DNA of 64,000 bases from contig JAFXSM010000001.1 in assembly GCA_017525605.1 (NCBI GenBank), positions 59,147 to 123,146 on the forward strand, given 5' to 3'. A model generated the notes under the pieces. It saw only the letters and a program-made list of their open reading frames with translations. It searched no databases and was not told where the DNA came from. The position numbers and the translations under genes were made by a program. This document shows positions 1 through 8,056 of the stretch, piece after piece; the first letter of the stretch is position 1, and each line of letters opens with the position of its first letter. This stretch comes from Treponema sp. GTDB taxonomy: Bacteria; Spirochaetota; Spirochaetia; Treponematales; Treponemataceae.

Positions 1-1
1 C

Positions 2-46
2 GATTCTTTTGATAAATTGTTATGGCAAAGCGTTTTGGTAGTTTAA
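2..46 (+). CDS. possible 3' end of a CDS cut by the window edge
   Basis: Fourteen sense codons run in frame from the window edge to a TAA at 44-46. The stretch is too short to identify, and it could equally be non-coding. It is listed only because the left boundary cuts whatever precedes it. Confidence 0.15.
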   Translation, partial: DSFDKLLWQSVLVV

Positions 47-113
47 TTTTCAGATGCTTTGAGGTGTTGATACATACTATTTATGTTATCTCAAAAGATG
101 CCTCGACTACTTA

Positions 114-833
114 TTACCAATTTTCCCCCATGTTACGATAATCCAAAATGGACTTTATTCTTTTTTCAATTTGTTCACAATAAGCTTTATCTCCTACGTT
201 TTGAACATAAACACGCTTGTCACCGAACATCGCTATAGTATTCAAATCTGTAGGTTTTAGAATAGACGTATTTACAACTTTTGCATAAGAAGAAGACTTA
301 AAACCATTACCATCTGCTTGTCTAATAACTGCGTACAGTTGTTTTTTTGATTCTGTTTTTTTCGAAAACTTATTTTCTAATAATTGCTTTTTTGCCTTGT
401 GCTTATTATAGATACTCGTGTATTTACTTTGAGGTAGCGCCTCCCAAGCAGAAATAATTCTAATCTTATCATTTTCCACCTTTGCATTGATTACAACCAT
501 AACATTATTTTCAGCTACTATACCAAGCGTTTTATCATTTTCGGGATTAGTCTCGTTTTCAATCTCTACCGAATAGGGGTCTTCAAAAACGTATCTTGCC
601 AAGTAAAAACTAAATCCTTTTCCGTCGCCAGTATCTTTTATGTTTTTATTACTTTTTTCTCTATGCCATACAAAATTTCCACATACAACATCTTCGTTTT
701 CTGGGCCAGTTGTATCCAACTCATACCAAGCTTGAGGCGTATCCTCAAAAGGTGTCGTTTCATTTTTTGTTTTATTAGCTTGTTCAAGTTTATCAGATTC
801 GTTATAGATTTTTTCAAAATCTTTGTCGTTCAT
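114..833 (-). CDS. BrnT-like (DUF497-type) domain protein with C-terminal extension
   Basis: The protein has 239 aa. Residues about 52-150 follow the BrnT/DUF497 toxin pattern: 'FVWHREKSNKN', then an F-EDPYS segment, then a strand ending 'IRIISAWEA' and a Tyr-rich helix. Free-standing BrnT is about 90 aa and is followed by a BrnA antitoxin gene. Here the domain sits between an acidic, Asn/Lys-rich 50-residue N-terminal part and an 85-residue C-terminal part of no recognised fold, and no brnA is next to it. The usual 'KHG' of the first helix and the 'ISAR' Arg are changed, so RNase activity is doubtful. It may be a BrnT-derived regulator or a decayed toxin. The fold assignment is by eye. Confidence 0.5.
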   Translation of the reverse strand: MNDKDFEKIYNESDKLEQANKTKNETTPFEDTPQAWYELDTTGPENEDVVCGNFVWHREKSNKNIKDTGDGKGFSFYLARYVFEDPYSVEIENETNPENDKTLGIVAENNVMVVINAKVENDKIRIISAWEALPQSKYTSIYNKHKAKKQLLENKFSKKTESKKQLYAVIRQADGNGFKSSSYAKVVNTSILKPTDLNTIAMFGDKRVYVQNVGDKAYCEQIEKRIKSILDYRNMGENW

Positions 834-993
834 AAATTTTCCTCTCTGATTTTAAATATTAACACATAATTAGCAAAGGATAAACGAGGTTTTCGAATTC
901 ATCTCTACTAACTAATTAGATAAGAAAAACGAAAGCTGCAAATGCTACCAACATTCACAGCCTTCTAAACACAACCAAAGGAACATTTTGATT

Positions 994-2352
994 ATGTCTA
1001 ATAAGTTAGTCATCTGTGGAGAAACCCAACACAGAGCATTAAAATTACGAATTTATCCATCTACAGAACAGAAAGTTTTAATCGAAAAAACTTTTGGTTG
1101 TGTCCGTCAAATCTACAACAACCGTCTTTTTGAACGAAATCAATTTTACGAAAATGTAATCAAGCCTGCAAATCCAGAAGAACACAAGGCTTTATGGAAA
1201 ACCGCTCACTTTTCAAGTGAAAAGGAAATGAAAGTGAAATTTCCGTATTTGGCAGAGGTTTCGAGTCAAGCTTTATGCTCAGCCACGATGTTTGCCGAAC
1301 AAGCTTATAAGAGCTTCTTTGCATCCGTTAAAGGCACGAGAGCTGGCTCACAAGTCGGAAAACCTAAGTTCAAATCCAAAAAATCTCATGATTTTTCCTA
1401 CAGAGAATGTATGAACATTGCTCTTATCTGGAACGAAAGAAAAATCAAAGTTCCTAAATTGGGGTTGGTGAAATTCCGGCACAGTGGAAACAAGAAAGGA
1501 AAACTCGATTTCTTTCTCCGAGATGGCGCAAATTTAAAATCTATTACAATACGAAAAAATCCTGCAGGAGAGTATTATGCAGTCTTGCTTTTTGAAAGAG
1601 AATACTGTCATAAACAAAAAGTCTACGAAGGTGACGAAAGCCAAGCCATCGGATTGGACTTTTCTCCTGAAGAGTTTTACATAAATTCGGATGGTTCATC
1701 CGGAAAAGATTTTGGCTATGTTGCTCAAAAACAAAAAAACTTAAAGAAATTAACTAAACTTCAAAGACGACTTGCAAGGAAACAAGTTGGCTCAAACAAT
1801 CGTGAAAAAGCAAGGGTAAAAGTTGCTCGTATGGAACATTACATCGCAGAATGCAGAAACGATTGGATTGAAAAAGAAAGTCTGCGACTTGTCAGAACAT
1901 ACCAAGTCATCGGAATTGAAGACTTGAACTTGAAAGGAATGATGAAGTTTAGCAGGAACGCAAAGAATTACGGAGATACCTCGTGGGGAAATTTCGTCAA
2001 TAAGTTGCTTTGGAAAAGTTCATTGAATGAAAACAACTGTCAAGTAATCAAAGCCGATAGGTTCTTTGCAAGTTCGCAGATTTGTCATTGTTGTGGATTC
2101 AAGAATCCGATTACGAAGAATTTAAAAGTTCGTTCTTGGACATGCCCTGAATGTGGAGCAGAACACAACAGGGATGTAAACGCAGCCATCAATCTTAAAA
2201 TGAATGCAATAAAACAAGTACGGCAAGGAATGTCGGAATTCAGGTCTGTGGAGGATGTCGAAAGTTTAGCAACGCAAGCGTTGCTTTCTGGAACATCCGA
2301 AGAATCAGAAAATTTGACCGGTGACGGTCAGAATGTCCTCACTTTGCTATAA
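994..2352 (+). CDS. tnpB: TnpB, RNA-guided nuclease of the IS200/IS605 (IS1341-type) group
   Basis: TnpB proteins are RNA-guided DNA nucleases and the ancestors of Cas12. All three RuvC carboxylates are visible: D222 in 'IGLDFS', E309 in 'GIEDLNL' and D394 in 'NRDVNAA'. A zinc ribbon lies between them (C364/C367 in 'ICHCCGF' and C384/C387 in 'WTCPECG'). The N-terminal helical part 'LKLRIYPSTEQK' is typical. A TTG at 988 extends the frame, but the ATG at 994 is better spaced from AAAGGA (977-982). No tnpA lies nearby, so this is a stand-alone copy moved, if at all, in trans. The frame is intact at 452 aa, and the catalytic set suggests an active nuclease. Confidence 0.9.
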   Translation: MSNKLVICGETQHRALKLRIYPSTEQKVLIEKTFGCVRQIYNNRLFERNQFYENVIKPANPEEHKALWKTAHFSSEKEMKVKFPYLAEVSSQALCSATMFAEQAYKSFFASVKGTRAGSQVGKPKFKSKKSHDFSYRECMNIALIWNERKIKVPKLGLVKFRHSGNKKGKLDFFLRDGANLKSITIRKNPAGEYYAVLLFEREYCHKQKVYEGDESQAIGLDFSPEEFYINSDGSSGKDFGYVAQKQKNLKKLTKLQRRLARKQVGSNNREKARVKVARMEHYIAECRNDWIEKESLRLVRTYQVIGIEDLNLKGMMKFSRNAKNYGDTSWGNFVNKLLWKSSLNENNCQVIKADRFFASSQICHCCGFKNPITKNLKVRSWTCPECGAEHNRDVNAAINLKMNAIKQVRQGMSEFRSVEDVESLATQALLSGTSEESENLTGDGQNVLTLL

Positions 2353-2366
2353 AGTGTGTGAGGGGA
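2316..2366 (+). ncRNA. candidate omega-RNA (reRNA) 3' hairpins at the tnpB right end
   Basis: In IS605-family elements the guide RNA overlaps the 3' end of tnpB and runs past it. Here two hairpins sit exactly there: GACCG-GTGA-CGGTC (2316-2329, GNRA-type loop) and CACTTT-GCTAT-AAAGTG (2340-2356), with further pairing of TCCTC to GAGGGGA around it. The tnpB stop codon lies in the second hairpin. The true RNA ends and the guide boundary cannot be set from one copy. Confidence 0.35.
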
Positions 2367-2392
2367 TAATTCCGATTTATCACGAGTTTCCT

Positions 2393-2908
2393 TTACGGTG
2401 TCATGGACGCAATAAATATAAATTCAAAAAGTGCGATTCTTAGCGGATTTGCAAGGCAGGCATAGTATTTTATTGGCTTTGCCACCGAGCTTCTGATAAC
2501 AGCACGCTCCCATGCAATCTGACCTAAAATCAAAATCAGAATAATGATAGAAGACAGAAGGAAAAGCAGGCATGAAATAATATCATTCGAAAAACGGACA
2601 AACGAATCCACTGTGAACATAATCGTTGCAACTAGGGCAAAAATCAGAAATATATTTTCAAGATACATAGGAATCAGCCAGTTCTTCGAAACCGAAAGTT
2701 CTTTCAGCTCACTTTTATGCTTTTTATCAGATATCATTCCAACAATAGAATTGATTGCAAGGTAAATCGAAGTACAAAAAATGTAATTAAGCAAAATAAC
2801 AAAAATCTGAACGCTATGCCGGAAGCAATAACAAAGGGCAATCGGAGCAAGCGAAACGCAAATATCAAAAATCCAGTAAACTGTCAGAAAGATTCTATGC
2901 TTCATCAT
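2393..2908 (-). CDS. hypothetical four-helix membrane protein
   Basis: The protein has 171 aa with four hydrophobic segments: about residues 5-25, 30-55, 85-105 and 112-135. A charged Lys/His-rich cytoplasmic loop ('SDKKHKSELKE') lies between helices 2 and 3. The start at 2908 follows GAGGGTGA. No family is recognised. The gene ends 41 bp from the tnpB stop (convergent), and its start is 16 bp from the left boundary of a small-peptide cassette. Confidence 0.5.
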   Translation of the reverse strand: MMKHRIFLTVYWIFDICVSLAPIALCYCFRHSVQIFVILLNYIFCTSIYLAINSIVGMISDKKHKSELKELSVSKNWLIPMYLENIFLIFALVATIMFTVDSFVRFSNDIISCLLFLLSSIIILILILGQIAWERAVIRSSVAKPIKYYACLANPLRIALFEFIFIASMTP

Positions 2909-3099
2909 TCACCCTCAAAACAAACGGATTGGTTCATCGCTGACGCAATTTCATTTCGGCAAGCCACTTAACAACAACTAAAAACATTCCGAAAATATAA
3001 ACTAGCACAGTCATAAGAGAAATCTGAAAGAACTGGCGGTTGCTCTTCAAAGCTCACCGATGTCGAAAGATGTCGGAATTTACTTCTGGAGGGCGTGCA

Positions 3100-3168
3100 A
3101 TGACAGCAAGAATCATTATGATTTTGGCTATCGTCTGCTTCTTTTTGGCAGGCTATATAGCGTGGTAA
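3100..3168 (+). CDS. 22-aa hydrophobic peptide, possible type I toxin, copy 1
   Basis: ATG at 3100 is preceded by an excellent ribosome-binding site, GGAGGG (3088-3093, 6-nt spacing). The product is a single membrane-spanning helix with 'RIIMI' near its N-terminus and a Gly-Tyr two residues before a C-terminal Ala-Trp. The copy at 48884 keeps 'RIIMI', 'AI', the Gly-Tyr, the final Trp and the ribosome-binding-site region, while flanking bases have drifted, so the reading frame seems to be under selection. Size, hydrophobicity, strong translation signal and structured flanks match type I toxins in general. It is not a member of a family I know. Confidence 0.6.
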   Translation: MTARIIMILAIVCFFLAGYIAW

Positions 3169-3208
3169 ATTGCACCTCTCTTGCTTTTATGTAAGAGATT
3201 TAAAGAGA

Positions 3209-3246
3209 AAAGCCGCCGAAGTCTTACAAAAACTTGGCGGCTTTTT
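3209..3246. terminator. hairpin terminator in small-peptide cassette 1
   Basis: AAGCCGCC-G-AAGT pairs with ACTTGGCGGCTT and is followed by T5. It lies about 40 bp after the peptide gene. The reverse strand also ends in a short T-rich run, so it may stop transcripts from both sides. The GCCGC/GCGGC stem is retained in copy 2, but without the T-run. Confidence 0.55.
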
Positions 3247-3263
3247 CGTAACAACAACGAAGA

Positions 3264-3321
3264 CCAGCCGCAGTTCTGGGAAATGTTTGCTGCATTTCCG
3301 TGGCTGTGCTTCTTTTTTAAT
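3264..3321 (+). ncRNA. second conserved hairpin of cassette 1, possible antitoxin RNA region
   Basis: GAAGACCAGCC opens a hairpin with inner stem GGAAATG/GCATTTCC and closing GGCTG, then TTCTTTTTT. The opening, the closing GGCTG and the T-run are conserved in the cassette at 48.7-49.2 kb while the middle differs, as expected for a structured RNA. Which strand is transcribed is unknown. Confidence 0.3.
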
Positions 3322-3408
3322 ATATCGGATATCGCTTAAAAAATCCACAGAACATTTAAAAGCTGAATAAAACAAACGGATTTGTTCATCGCTAACGCGG
3401 ATTCTTAG

Positions 3409-3894
3409 TTAAATTCCGCAGTGCATTATGCACTTGTCTTCAACCTTTGCTTTTGTGAACAAGTTAATGAGAGATTGCAATTTTTTCAGCATTTTTTCTT
3501 TGCTGATTTTTAGCATCTCGTAATGTCCGTCTTCATAATACCCTGCGGCATTTGGCGTTTCTGAATATTCAGTAATGTACTCCCCTTTTAGATGAATTTC
3601 ATCAGGCGCAAATGTGAAAATTCCCAAAAGATGTTCAAGAAATTTAATAATATCGCTCAATTTTTCATTAGGAATTTTTGTAACGCCATAATAGCACAAG
3701 CCTTCTACATCGTCGTTTGTGCATGGATTGTGCATCGTGAAAAAGCTTATAAAATCCGCAAAATATGAAATATAATCGTCGTGAACGGAAACATACTCAA
3801 ATGTATCCTTGTTTTCAAAAAAATCCGATGTCAGATTAGTCCAGTTCGATTTATTCAAATCACCAACAATTACAAATTCGTGGTTTAAGCTCAT
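3409..3894 (-). CDS. hypothetical soluble protein downstream of the radical SAM gene
   Basis: The frame is open from 3984, but the ATG at 3894 has a perfect ribosome-binding site (GGAGGGAAA) and starts 27 bp after the stop of the radical SAM gene, giving 161 aa. The upstream part of the frame overlaps that gene and is unlikely to be used. The protein is rich in aromatic and acidic residues ('HDDYISYFADFISFF') with a Lys-rich C-terminal helix. No family is recognised. It is probably co-transcribed with the radical SAM gene. Confidence 0.5.
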   Translation of the reverse strand: MSLNHEFVIVGDLNKSNWTNLTSDFFENKDTFEYVSVHDDYISYFADFISFFTMHNPCTNDDVEGLCYYGVTKIPNEKLSDIIKFLEHLLGIFTFAPDEIHLKGEYITEYSETPNAAGYYEDGHYEMLKISKEKMLKKLQSLINLFTKAKVEDKCIMHCGI

Positions 3895-3920
3895 TTTCCC
3901 TCCGTTTTTATCTGTAACCG

Positions 3921-5261
3921 CTATAAATACTTTCCCGCCAGCTGCGCAATTTTTCCGACGAGCTTGTATGAGATTATTTTGCACAAAATGTCAGTGAATT
4001 TTCCGAATTTCCGGTAAAACAGATTGAACGTAAGATACGCCGACCTTTGTTCCTTGCAGTCGGGAAGCCGTTTCCAGATGTTTTTGAGGCTGTAGACGTT
4101 GCGGTAAATCCAAAGATAGCCCTCGTACAATTCTTCTGCGCTCATGTTTTTCGGCTTGTAAACAACGTGCGCCGTGTTGTATTTTGAAAAATCCGTCGAT
4201 GTGATTCTGTCCGCTTTTTTCAGTTCCTCGTAAACTTTCGTTCCGGGATATGGCGTGAGAATATGCGAGGTCACGGTTTCGATTTTGTTTTTTACAATCC
4301 AGTCCAGCGTCGTTTTGAACGTTTCCGTGCTGTCGCCGTCAAGCCCGAAGACAAAACTTCCGTGAATCATAATTCCGCGCCTGTGGATTTCAGAAATCGC
4401 GTTCTCATAGTTTTTGATGTTGTTCTGAACTTTATGCACGTTTGAAATGGACGAAGGATTTATGCTCTCAAATCCGATGAAAAGACTTTTGCAGCCAGCT
4501 TCTTTCATCAAATCCAAAAGCTCGCCGTCGTTCGCGACATTTATTGAAACTGCCGCATTCCACTTGATTTTTAAGGGCTTCAGCTCTTCAAGGAATTTTC
4601 TTGTCCATGCAGGATTCCCGATAAAATTGTCATCGATGAACATTATGTGCCGCAAATTTATTTTCTTTATGTCTGCAAGAACATCATCAATGTTTCGGTT
4701 TATGTATTTGTGATTTTTTGAGCTGTTATAGCAAAAATCACAACGAAAAGGACATCCCCTGCTTGTATGAACGATGTTCGTGTATAGATATTTTGATTTT
4801 TTTACAAAATCATAAGCTGGGGAAACTATGTCGTCCGCGCTGAAATTTTCTTTGCAACGGTAGATTTTCTTTAAGCTCTGCGTTTGCGCGTCTTTTATGA
4901 TTTCTGGCCAAGTTCCTTCCGCAGCTCCAATGCAGAGTGCGTCAAATGCGTCATCGGGAACAAAATCCGGAGCCGTCGTTATCTGTATTCCGCCCGCAAC
5001 GACTGGAATCCCCTTTTCCCTGAACTTCCTGCTGATTTCAATCGCATGGTTCAGAACATCGACCGTAACCGAAATGCCGACCAAATCGGACTTGTCGTCA
5101 AAATTGATTTTTTCGATGTTCTCATTTTCAAGGACAACTTTGTGCTCGTCTTTTAGAATGCTGACAACGGTGAGAAGCCCCAAAGGAGGAGCCATTCTGG
5201 CTTTCAAATCAGTGTCCATCGGCCGCCGCAGCATTTTCGGCTGAATGAGTTTTACGTACAT
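3921..5261 (-). CDS. B12-binding-type radical SAM protein (DUF4070-like C-terminus)
   Basis: The protein has 446 aa. The N-terminal 140 residues resemble a Rossmann-like B12-binding domain ('DLVGISVTVDVLNHAIE', 'GIPVVAGGIQ') but lack the DxHxxG lower-ligand motif. The radical SAM CX3CX2C is 'RGCPFRCDFCYNS', and the core continues with 'MFIDDNFIGN' and 'FIGFESINPSSI'. The C-terminal about 100 residues look like DUF4070 proteins. Relatives include hopanoid-modifying and other unassigned B12-radical SAM enzymes, so the substrate cannot be stated. The start follows AGGAGA at good spacing. A short hypothetical gene follows in the same operon. Confidence 0.8.
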   Translation of the reverse strand: MYVKLIQPKMLRRPMDTDLKARMAPPLGLLTVVSILKDEHKVVLENENIEKINFDDKSDLVGISVTVDVLNHAIEISRKFREKGIPVVAGGIQITTAPDFVPDDAFDALCIGAAEGTWPEIIKDAQTQSLKKIYRCKENFSADDIVSPAYDFVKKSKYLYTNIVHTSRGCPFRCDFCYNSSKNHKYINRNIDDVLADIKKINLRHIMFIDDNFIGNPAWTRKFLEELKPLKIKWNAAVSINVANDGELLDLMKEAGCKSLFIGFESINPSSISNVHKVQNNIKNYENAISEIHRRGIMIHGSFVFGLDGDSTETFKTTLDWIVKNKIETVTSHILTPYPGTKVYEELKKADRITSTDFSKYNTAHVVYKPKNMSAEELYEGYLWIYRNVYSLKNIWKRLPDCKEQRSAYLTFNLFYRKFGKFTDILCKIISYKLVGKIAQLAGKYL

Positions 5262-5370
5262 TTCTGTCTCCTGAAATTGTTATTCACAATGCCGTAGCAG
5301 TTCGCAGCAAGAAGAGACTCGTTGTAGCGGACGTACACCTGATTTTTCGGTATTCTTTCCTGCTGTTAAA

Positions 5371-6804
5371 TTATTTTTCCGAAGCGTCCGCAAGAAGGCC
5401 TGCAACGTAATAAACGAGTGCGCATTCATTTTCCTGCCAGATTCTGAGGCTTCTGTCTACGGCACAGACAAGATAACCTTTGATTTTGCTTTCTTTTCGG
5501 ATTTTCGAAATCAGAACAGATTCAAAACCGTTGTTAATAAGGGCCTTGTAGAATTTTGGAGCGTGTTTTTTTATCAAATCCAGAGAGCCTTGTGAAATCA
5601 AGTCGTCGTCCATAATATCCCGCAAATCCGATGCATCGTAGCAAAAGTTTTTGTCGAGAGCCGCGCGCATTTTTCCCTCAGGGGAAACGTAATAAAGGTC
5701 TTTTATCTGCAAAATCTCTCCGAGCTGTGGCATGGCTTTTTTGAGTTTGCCGTCAAGAGTTTTTTCTTTCTCGATTTCAGAGCGCAGTTTGTGCATGGTC
5801 TTGAATATGCCGTTTTTGGCAATCTTTCGGATTTCAACATACCTGTGCTTCTCTTCGTCATAAATTTTGTAGCAGTTGCGCCCCATGCTTTTTCCTACAT
5901 AAAGCATTTTGTCAATCAGGCTGAAAAGGTCTGAAAAATTGTCGGAGTCTTTAGGGAACGACGCACAGCCAGATGTTCCTGTGACAAATGTCGCGCCGTT
6001 TTCAAAGAAAACTTCTTTTCTTAGCACGTTTGATTTTCCATAAAGTTTCTCAAAAAAATTGAGTTTGTCACTTTGGGAGATGTTCTTCAAATCAATCAGC
6101 AGAAGCTCGTCGCCTCCGAACCTTCCTGCAAGCGCAAATCCTTTTGTAAATCCCACAAGGTCTTTTGAGACTTCGGACAAAACCTTGTCGCCTGCGGTGT
6201 GCCCGTAATTGTCGTTGACGAATTTGAAATTATCGAGGTCGATTATCGTAAATGAAAAAGGGATTTCTTCCGCAATGAGCGAGCGGACGAATTTCATGGA
6301 ATAAGAGCGGTTAAGGATTCCTGTCAGAGGGTCGAGGATTTCATCAAGGCTTACTTCATCGACAATCCTGTCAAAATAGCTGTATTTTCTTAAGTCGTTT
6401 ATGCTGTAAAGAACTTGAGAGCCGTCGTTTTTGTTTTTTCTCTGCACGACATCCGTTATGTCAACGAAGCTCCCGACAAGCCCGACGATTTCGTCCCCGT
6501 CATACAAAGGTCGTTTTGAGGCGATGATATCTCTTTCTTTGCCACGGATGATGCATTTGCCCTGCACTTTGTAAGTGCTTTTTCCTGCAAGGACGCGAAG
6601 CTCATCCTGCTTGTATGGTTCAGGGTCAGAATGCCAGCCCATTTCTTCATCGTTTTTCCCGATGAGAACCTCTGCCGATTCGAACCCGTAATAATCTAGA
6701 AAAGCCTGATTTACACCAAGAAACCGCCTGTCTTTATCCTTCCAGAACACACAATCTTGAGATGTATTGATAATGCTGTCAAACAAATCAACCGTCATTT
6801 CCAT
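5371..6804 (-). CDS. PAS-GGDEF diguanylate cyclase-like protein with C-terminal GAF-like region
   Basis: Residues about 5-120 form a PAS domain ('VFWKDKDRRFLGVNQAFLDYYG', split by its ligand pocket, ending 'VDITDVV'). Residues about 158-325 form a GGDEF domain ('DPLTGILNR', 'DNYGHTAGDKVL', signature 'GGDEL'). The signature ends in Leu instead of Phe, which is tolerated in some active enzymes. No RxxD inhibitory site precedes it. The last 120 residues look like a GAF-type sensor. The protein is cytoplasmic and has no membrane segments. It probably makes c-di-GMP in response to a small ligand or redox signal. The ribosome-binding site is weak. Confidence 0.8.
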   Translation of the reverse strand: MEMTVDLFDSIINTSQDCVFWKDKDRRFLGVNQAFLDYYGFESAEVLIGKNDEEMGWHSDPEPYKQDELRVLAGKSTYKVQGKCIIRGKERDIIASKRPLYDGDEIVGLVGSFVDITDVVQRKNKNDGSQVLYSINDLRKYSYFDRIVDEVSLDEILDPLTGILNRSYSMKFVRSLIAEEIPFSFTIIDLDNFKFVNDNYGHTAGDKVLSEVSKDLVGFTKGFALAGRFGGDELLLIDLKNISQSDKLNFFEKLYGKSNVLRKEVFFENGATFVTGTSGCASFPKDSDNFSDLFSLIDKMLYVGKSMGRNCYKIYDEEKHRYVEIRKIAKNGIFKTMHKLRSEIEKEKTLDGKLKKAMPQLGEILQIKDLYYVSPEGKMRAALDKNFCYDASDLRDIMDDDLISQGSLDLIKKHAPKFYKALINNGFESVLISKIRKESKIKGYLVCAVDRSLRIWQENECALVYYVAGLLADASEK

Positions 6805-6851
6805 AGCCGCAATAAAACCTGTCTTTTTAACAATTATATATTATTTATATA

Positions 6852-6983
6852 TTATTTAAAGTCTGGCATTTCGTAGCGGTGTTTGCCTTTCTGCCATTTT
6901 TGCGCATTGAACTCAATTTGTTTTTGGCAGGCTGAGAAAATCACGCAAGACAAGAACGATAAAATCAGAATGTGGTTTTTCAT
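6852..6983 (-). CDS. 43-aa lipoprotein coupled to the Fic gene, probably a truncated family member
   Basis: The start overlaps the Fic stop in an ATGA arrangement (6980-6983), so translation is likely coupled. The product has a basic start 'MKNH', a hydrophobic stretch and a lipobox 'IFSAC', then only 24 mature residues ending 'HRYEMPDFK'. That tail resembles the beginning of longer treponemal-type lipoproteins in which Arg-Tyr-Glu-Met starts a conserved helical domain, so this may be a 3'-truncated remnant. That comparison is from memory. Confidence 0.5.
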   Translation of the reverse strand: MKNHILILSFLSCVIFSACQKQIEFNAQKWQKGKHRYEMPDFK

Positions 6984-8035
6984 TGCTCCACCCACACATA
7001 ACTTGTCGCAGGACCGGAGCCGACTTTTTCAATAAGACCGGATTTTACCAAATCTGCCAATGCTCGCTCGACGGTTTTTGTGCTGATGTCAGGGCATTTT
7101 TCCAGAATCTGTTTTTTGTTGATTTTGCCGACCGTGTTCTGAATCAGGCGTTTTACCCGCTCAGGTTTTGAGATTTTTTCTGATGAAAGGTATTCGACGC
7201 GACTCTCAAACTCATTAGATGCTTTAATCAAAAGTCCGAGGTAATATTTTACGAACGGCATATAAAGATTTTTGCTTTCATGCCAGTTAGCAGAACAATC
7301 CTGCAGAACTTCGTAATATGTTTCTTTTGTCTGCTCAATCAGAAGTTCGATGCTGATATATTTTCCCACAATAAAACCTGCACGATAAAATAAAAGCAGG
7401 GATAAAAGTCTGCTCATTCGCCCGTTTCCGTCCTCAAACGGATGAACACACAAAAAATCGAGAATGAACATTGGAATCAAAAGCAGTTTTTCAGTTTTAT
7501 TTTCGTTCCAAGCCGCAATAAACGCCTCACACATCTGACGCATGGCTTCTTCGGTCTCAAAGGCTGGAACTGGCTTGAATCTCAGTTTCTGATTACCAAG
7601 ACTGTCAGTCTCTGCAATGATGTTGTCGCTTGTTTTATATTTTCCACCATAGCCAGAACTTTTGTTGTATGAATACAAATCACGGTGCAGCTGCTTGATA
7701 ATATTTGATGAAGGCGAGATAAAATCATAGCTTTCATGAATCGTGTTCAGAACATCTCTGTAACCCGAAATCTCTTCCTCGTTGCGATTTTTAGGCTGTG
7801 TTTTTTGCTGCATCAGTTCTTCAAGGCGCTTGTCGGTCGTAAAAATTCCTTCAATTCTGTTTGAAGCCTTGGTACTCTGGATTTTTGCAATTTCAAGCAG
7901 GCTTGCAAGCTCATCTTGTTTTGCCTCAACAAAAAGCTGTTGCCTTCCCTTATGCTCATAGGCGGAACCCAAAAGAGCAACAATTTCTGGAGTCAGCAAT
8001 TTTTTTGCATTCTCATCATATTCAAAAATATGCAT
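6980..8035 (-). CDS. Fic-domain protein (class II, autoinhibited), with C-terminal winged helix
   Basis: The protein has 351 aa. The Fic motif is complete: HPFEDGNGR at residues 198-206, with catalytic H198. An N-terminal inhibitory helix carries S58-N-R-I-E62-G63, the (S/T)xxxE(G/N) motif of class II Fic proteins, whose Glu blocks ATP until released. The last 60 residues form a winged helix ('SKPERVKRLIQNTVGK...'), suggesting DNA binding and autoregulation. Fic enzymes transfer AMP to target-protein hydroxyls; the target is unknown. The ribosome-binding site is GGGGTAGG. A perfect 11-bp inverted repeat lies upstream (8057-8109), and a lipoprotein gene overlaps the stop. Confidence 0.88.
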   Translation of the reverse strand: MHIFEYDENAKKLLTPEIVALLGSAYEHKGRQQLFVEAKQDELASLLEIAKIQSTKASNRIEGIFTTDKRLEELMQQKTQPKNRNEEEISGYRDVLNTIHESYDFISPSSNIIKQLHRDLYSYNKSSGYGGKYKTSDNIIAETDSLGNQKLRFKPVPAFETEEAMRQMCEAFIAAWNENKTEKLLLIPMFILDFLCVHPFEDGNGRMSRLLSLLLFYRAGFIVGKYISIELLIEQTKETYYEVLQDCSANWHESKNLYMPFVKYYLGLLIKASNEFESRVEYLSSEKISKPERVKRLIQNTVGKINKKQILEKCPDISTKTVERALADLVKSGLIEKVGSGPATSYVWVEQ

Positions 8036-8056
8036 AACCTACCCCAAATCAAAATT

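Larger units (their letters stand above)
2925..3396 (+). mobile_element. 450-bp small-peptide cassette, copy 1, with terminal direct repeats
   Basis: A 20-bp core reading CGGATTGGTTCATCGCTGAC (2925-2944) recurs with two differences at 3377-3396, 452 bp apart. The same core bounds the related cassette at 48691-49160, where the spacing is 450 bp. Between the repeats lie the 22-codon gene at 3100, a strong hairpin (3209-3246), a second hairpin (about 3264-3321) and the conserved string ATATCGGATA. No recombinase is encoded. A cassette moved in trans, or a recurrent toxin-antitoxin locus, would fit; both are inference. Confidence 0.5.

Noticed and set aside
3170..3375. Overlapping 60-codon frames on both strands after small peptide 1
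   Set aside because: They span the hairpins of the cassette and are not kept in copy 2; structure explains the region better than coding.
2925..3396. The 20-bp cassette boundaries as integron attC sites (treponemes can carry chromosomal integrons)
   Set aside because: The ends read CTAAC or CTGAC, but neither strict RYYYAAC nor GTTRRRY core sites nor a folded attC could be fitted, genes here are not in a same-strand array, and no intI is present. A genome-level check would still be worthwhile.
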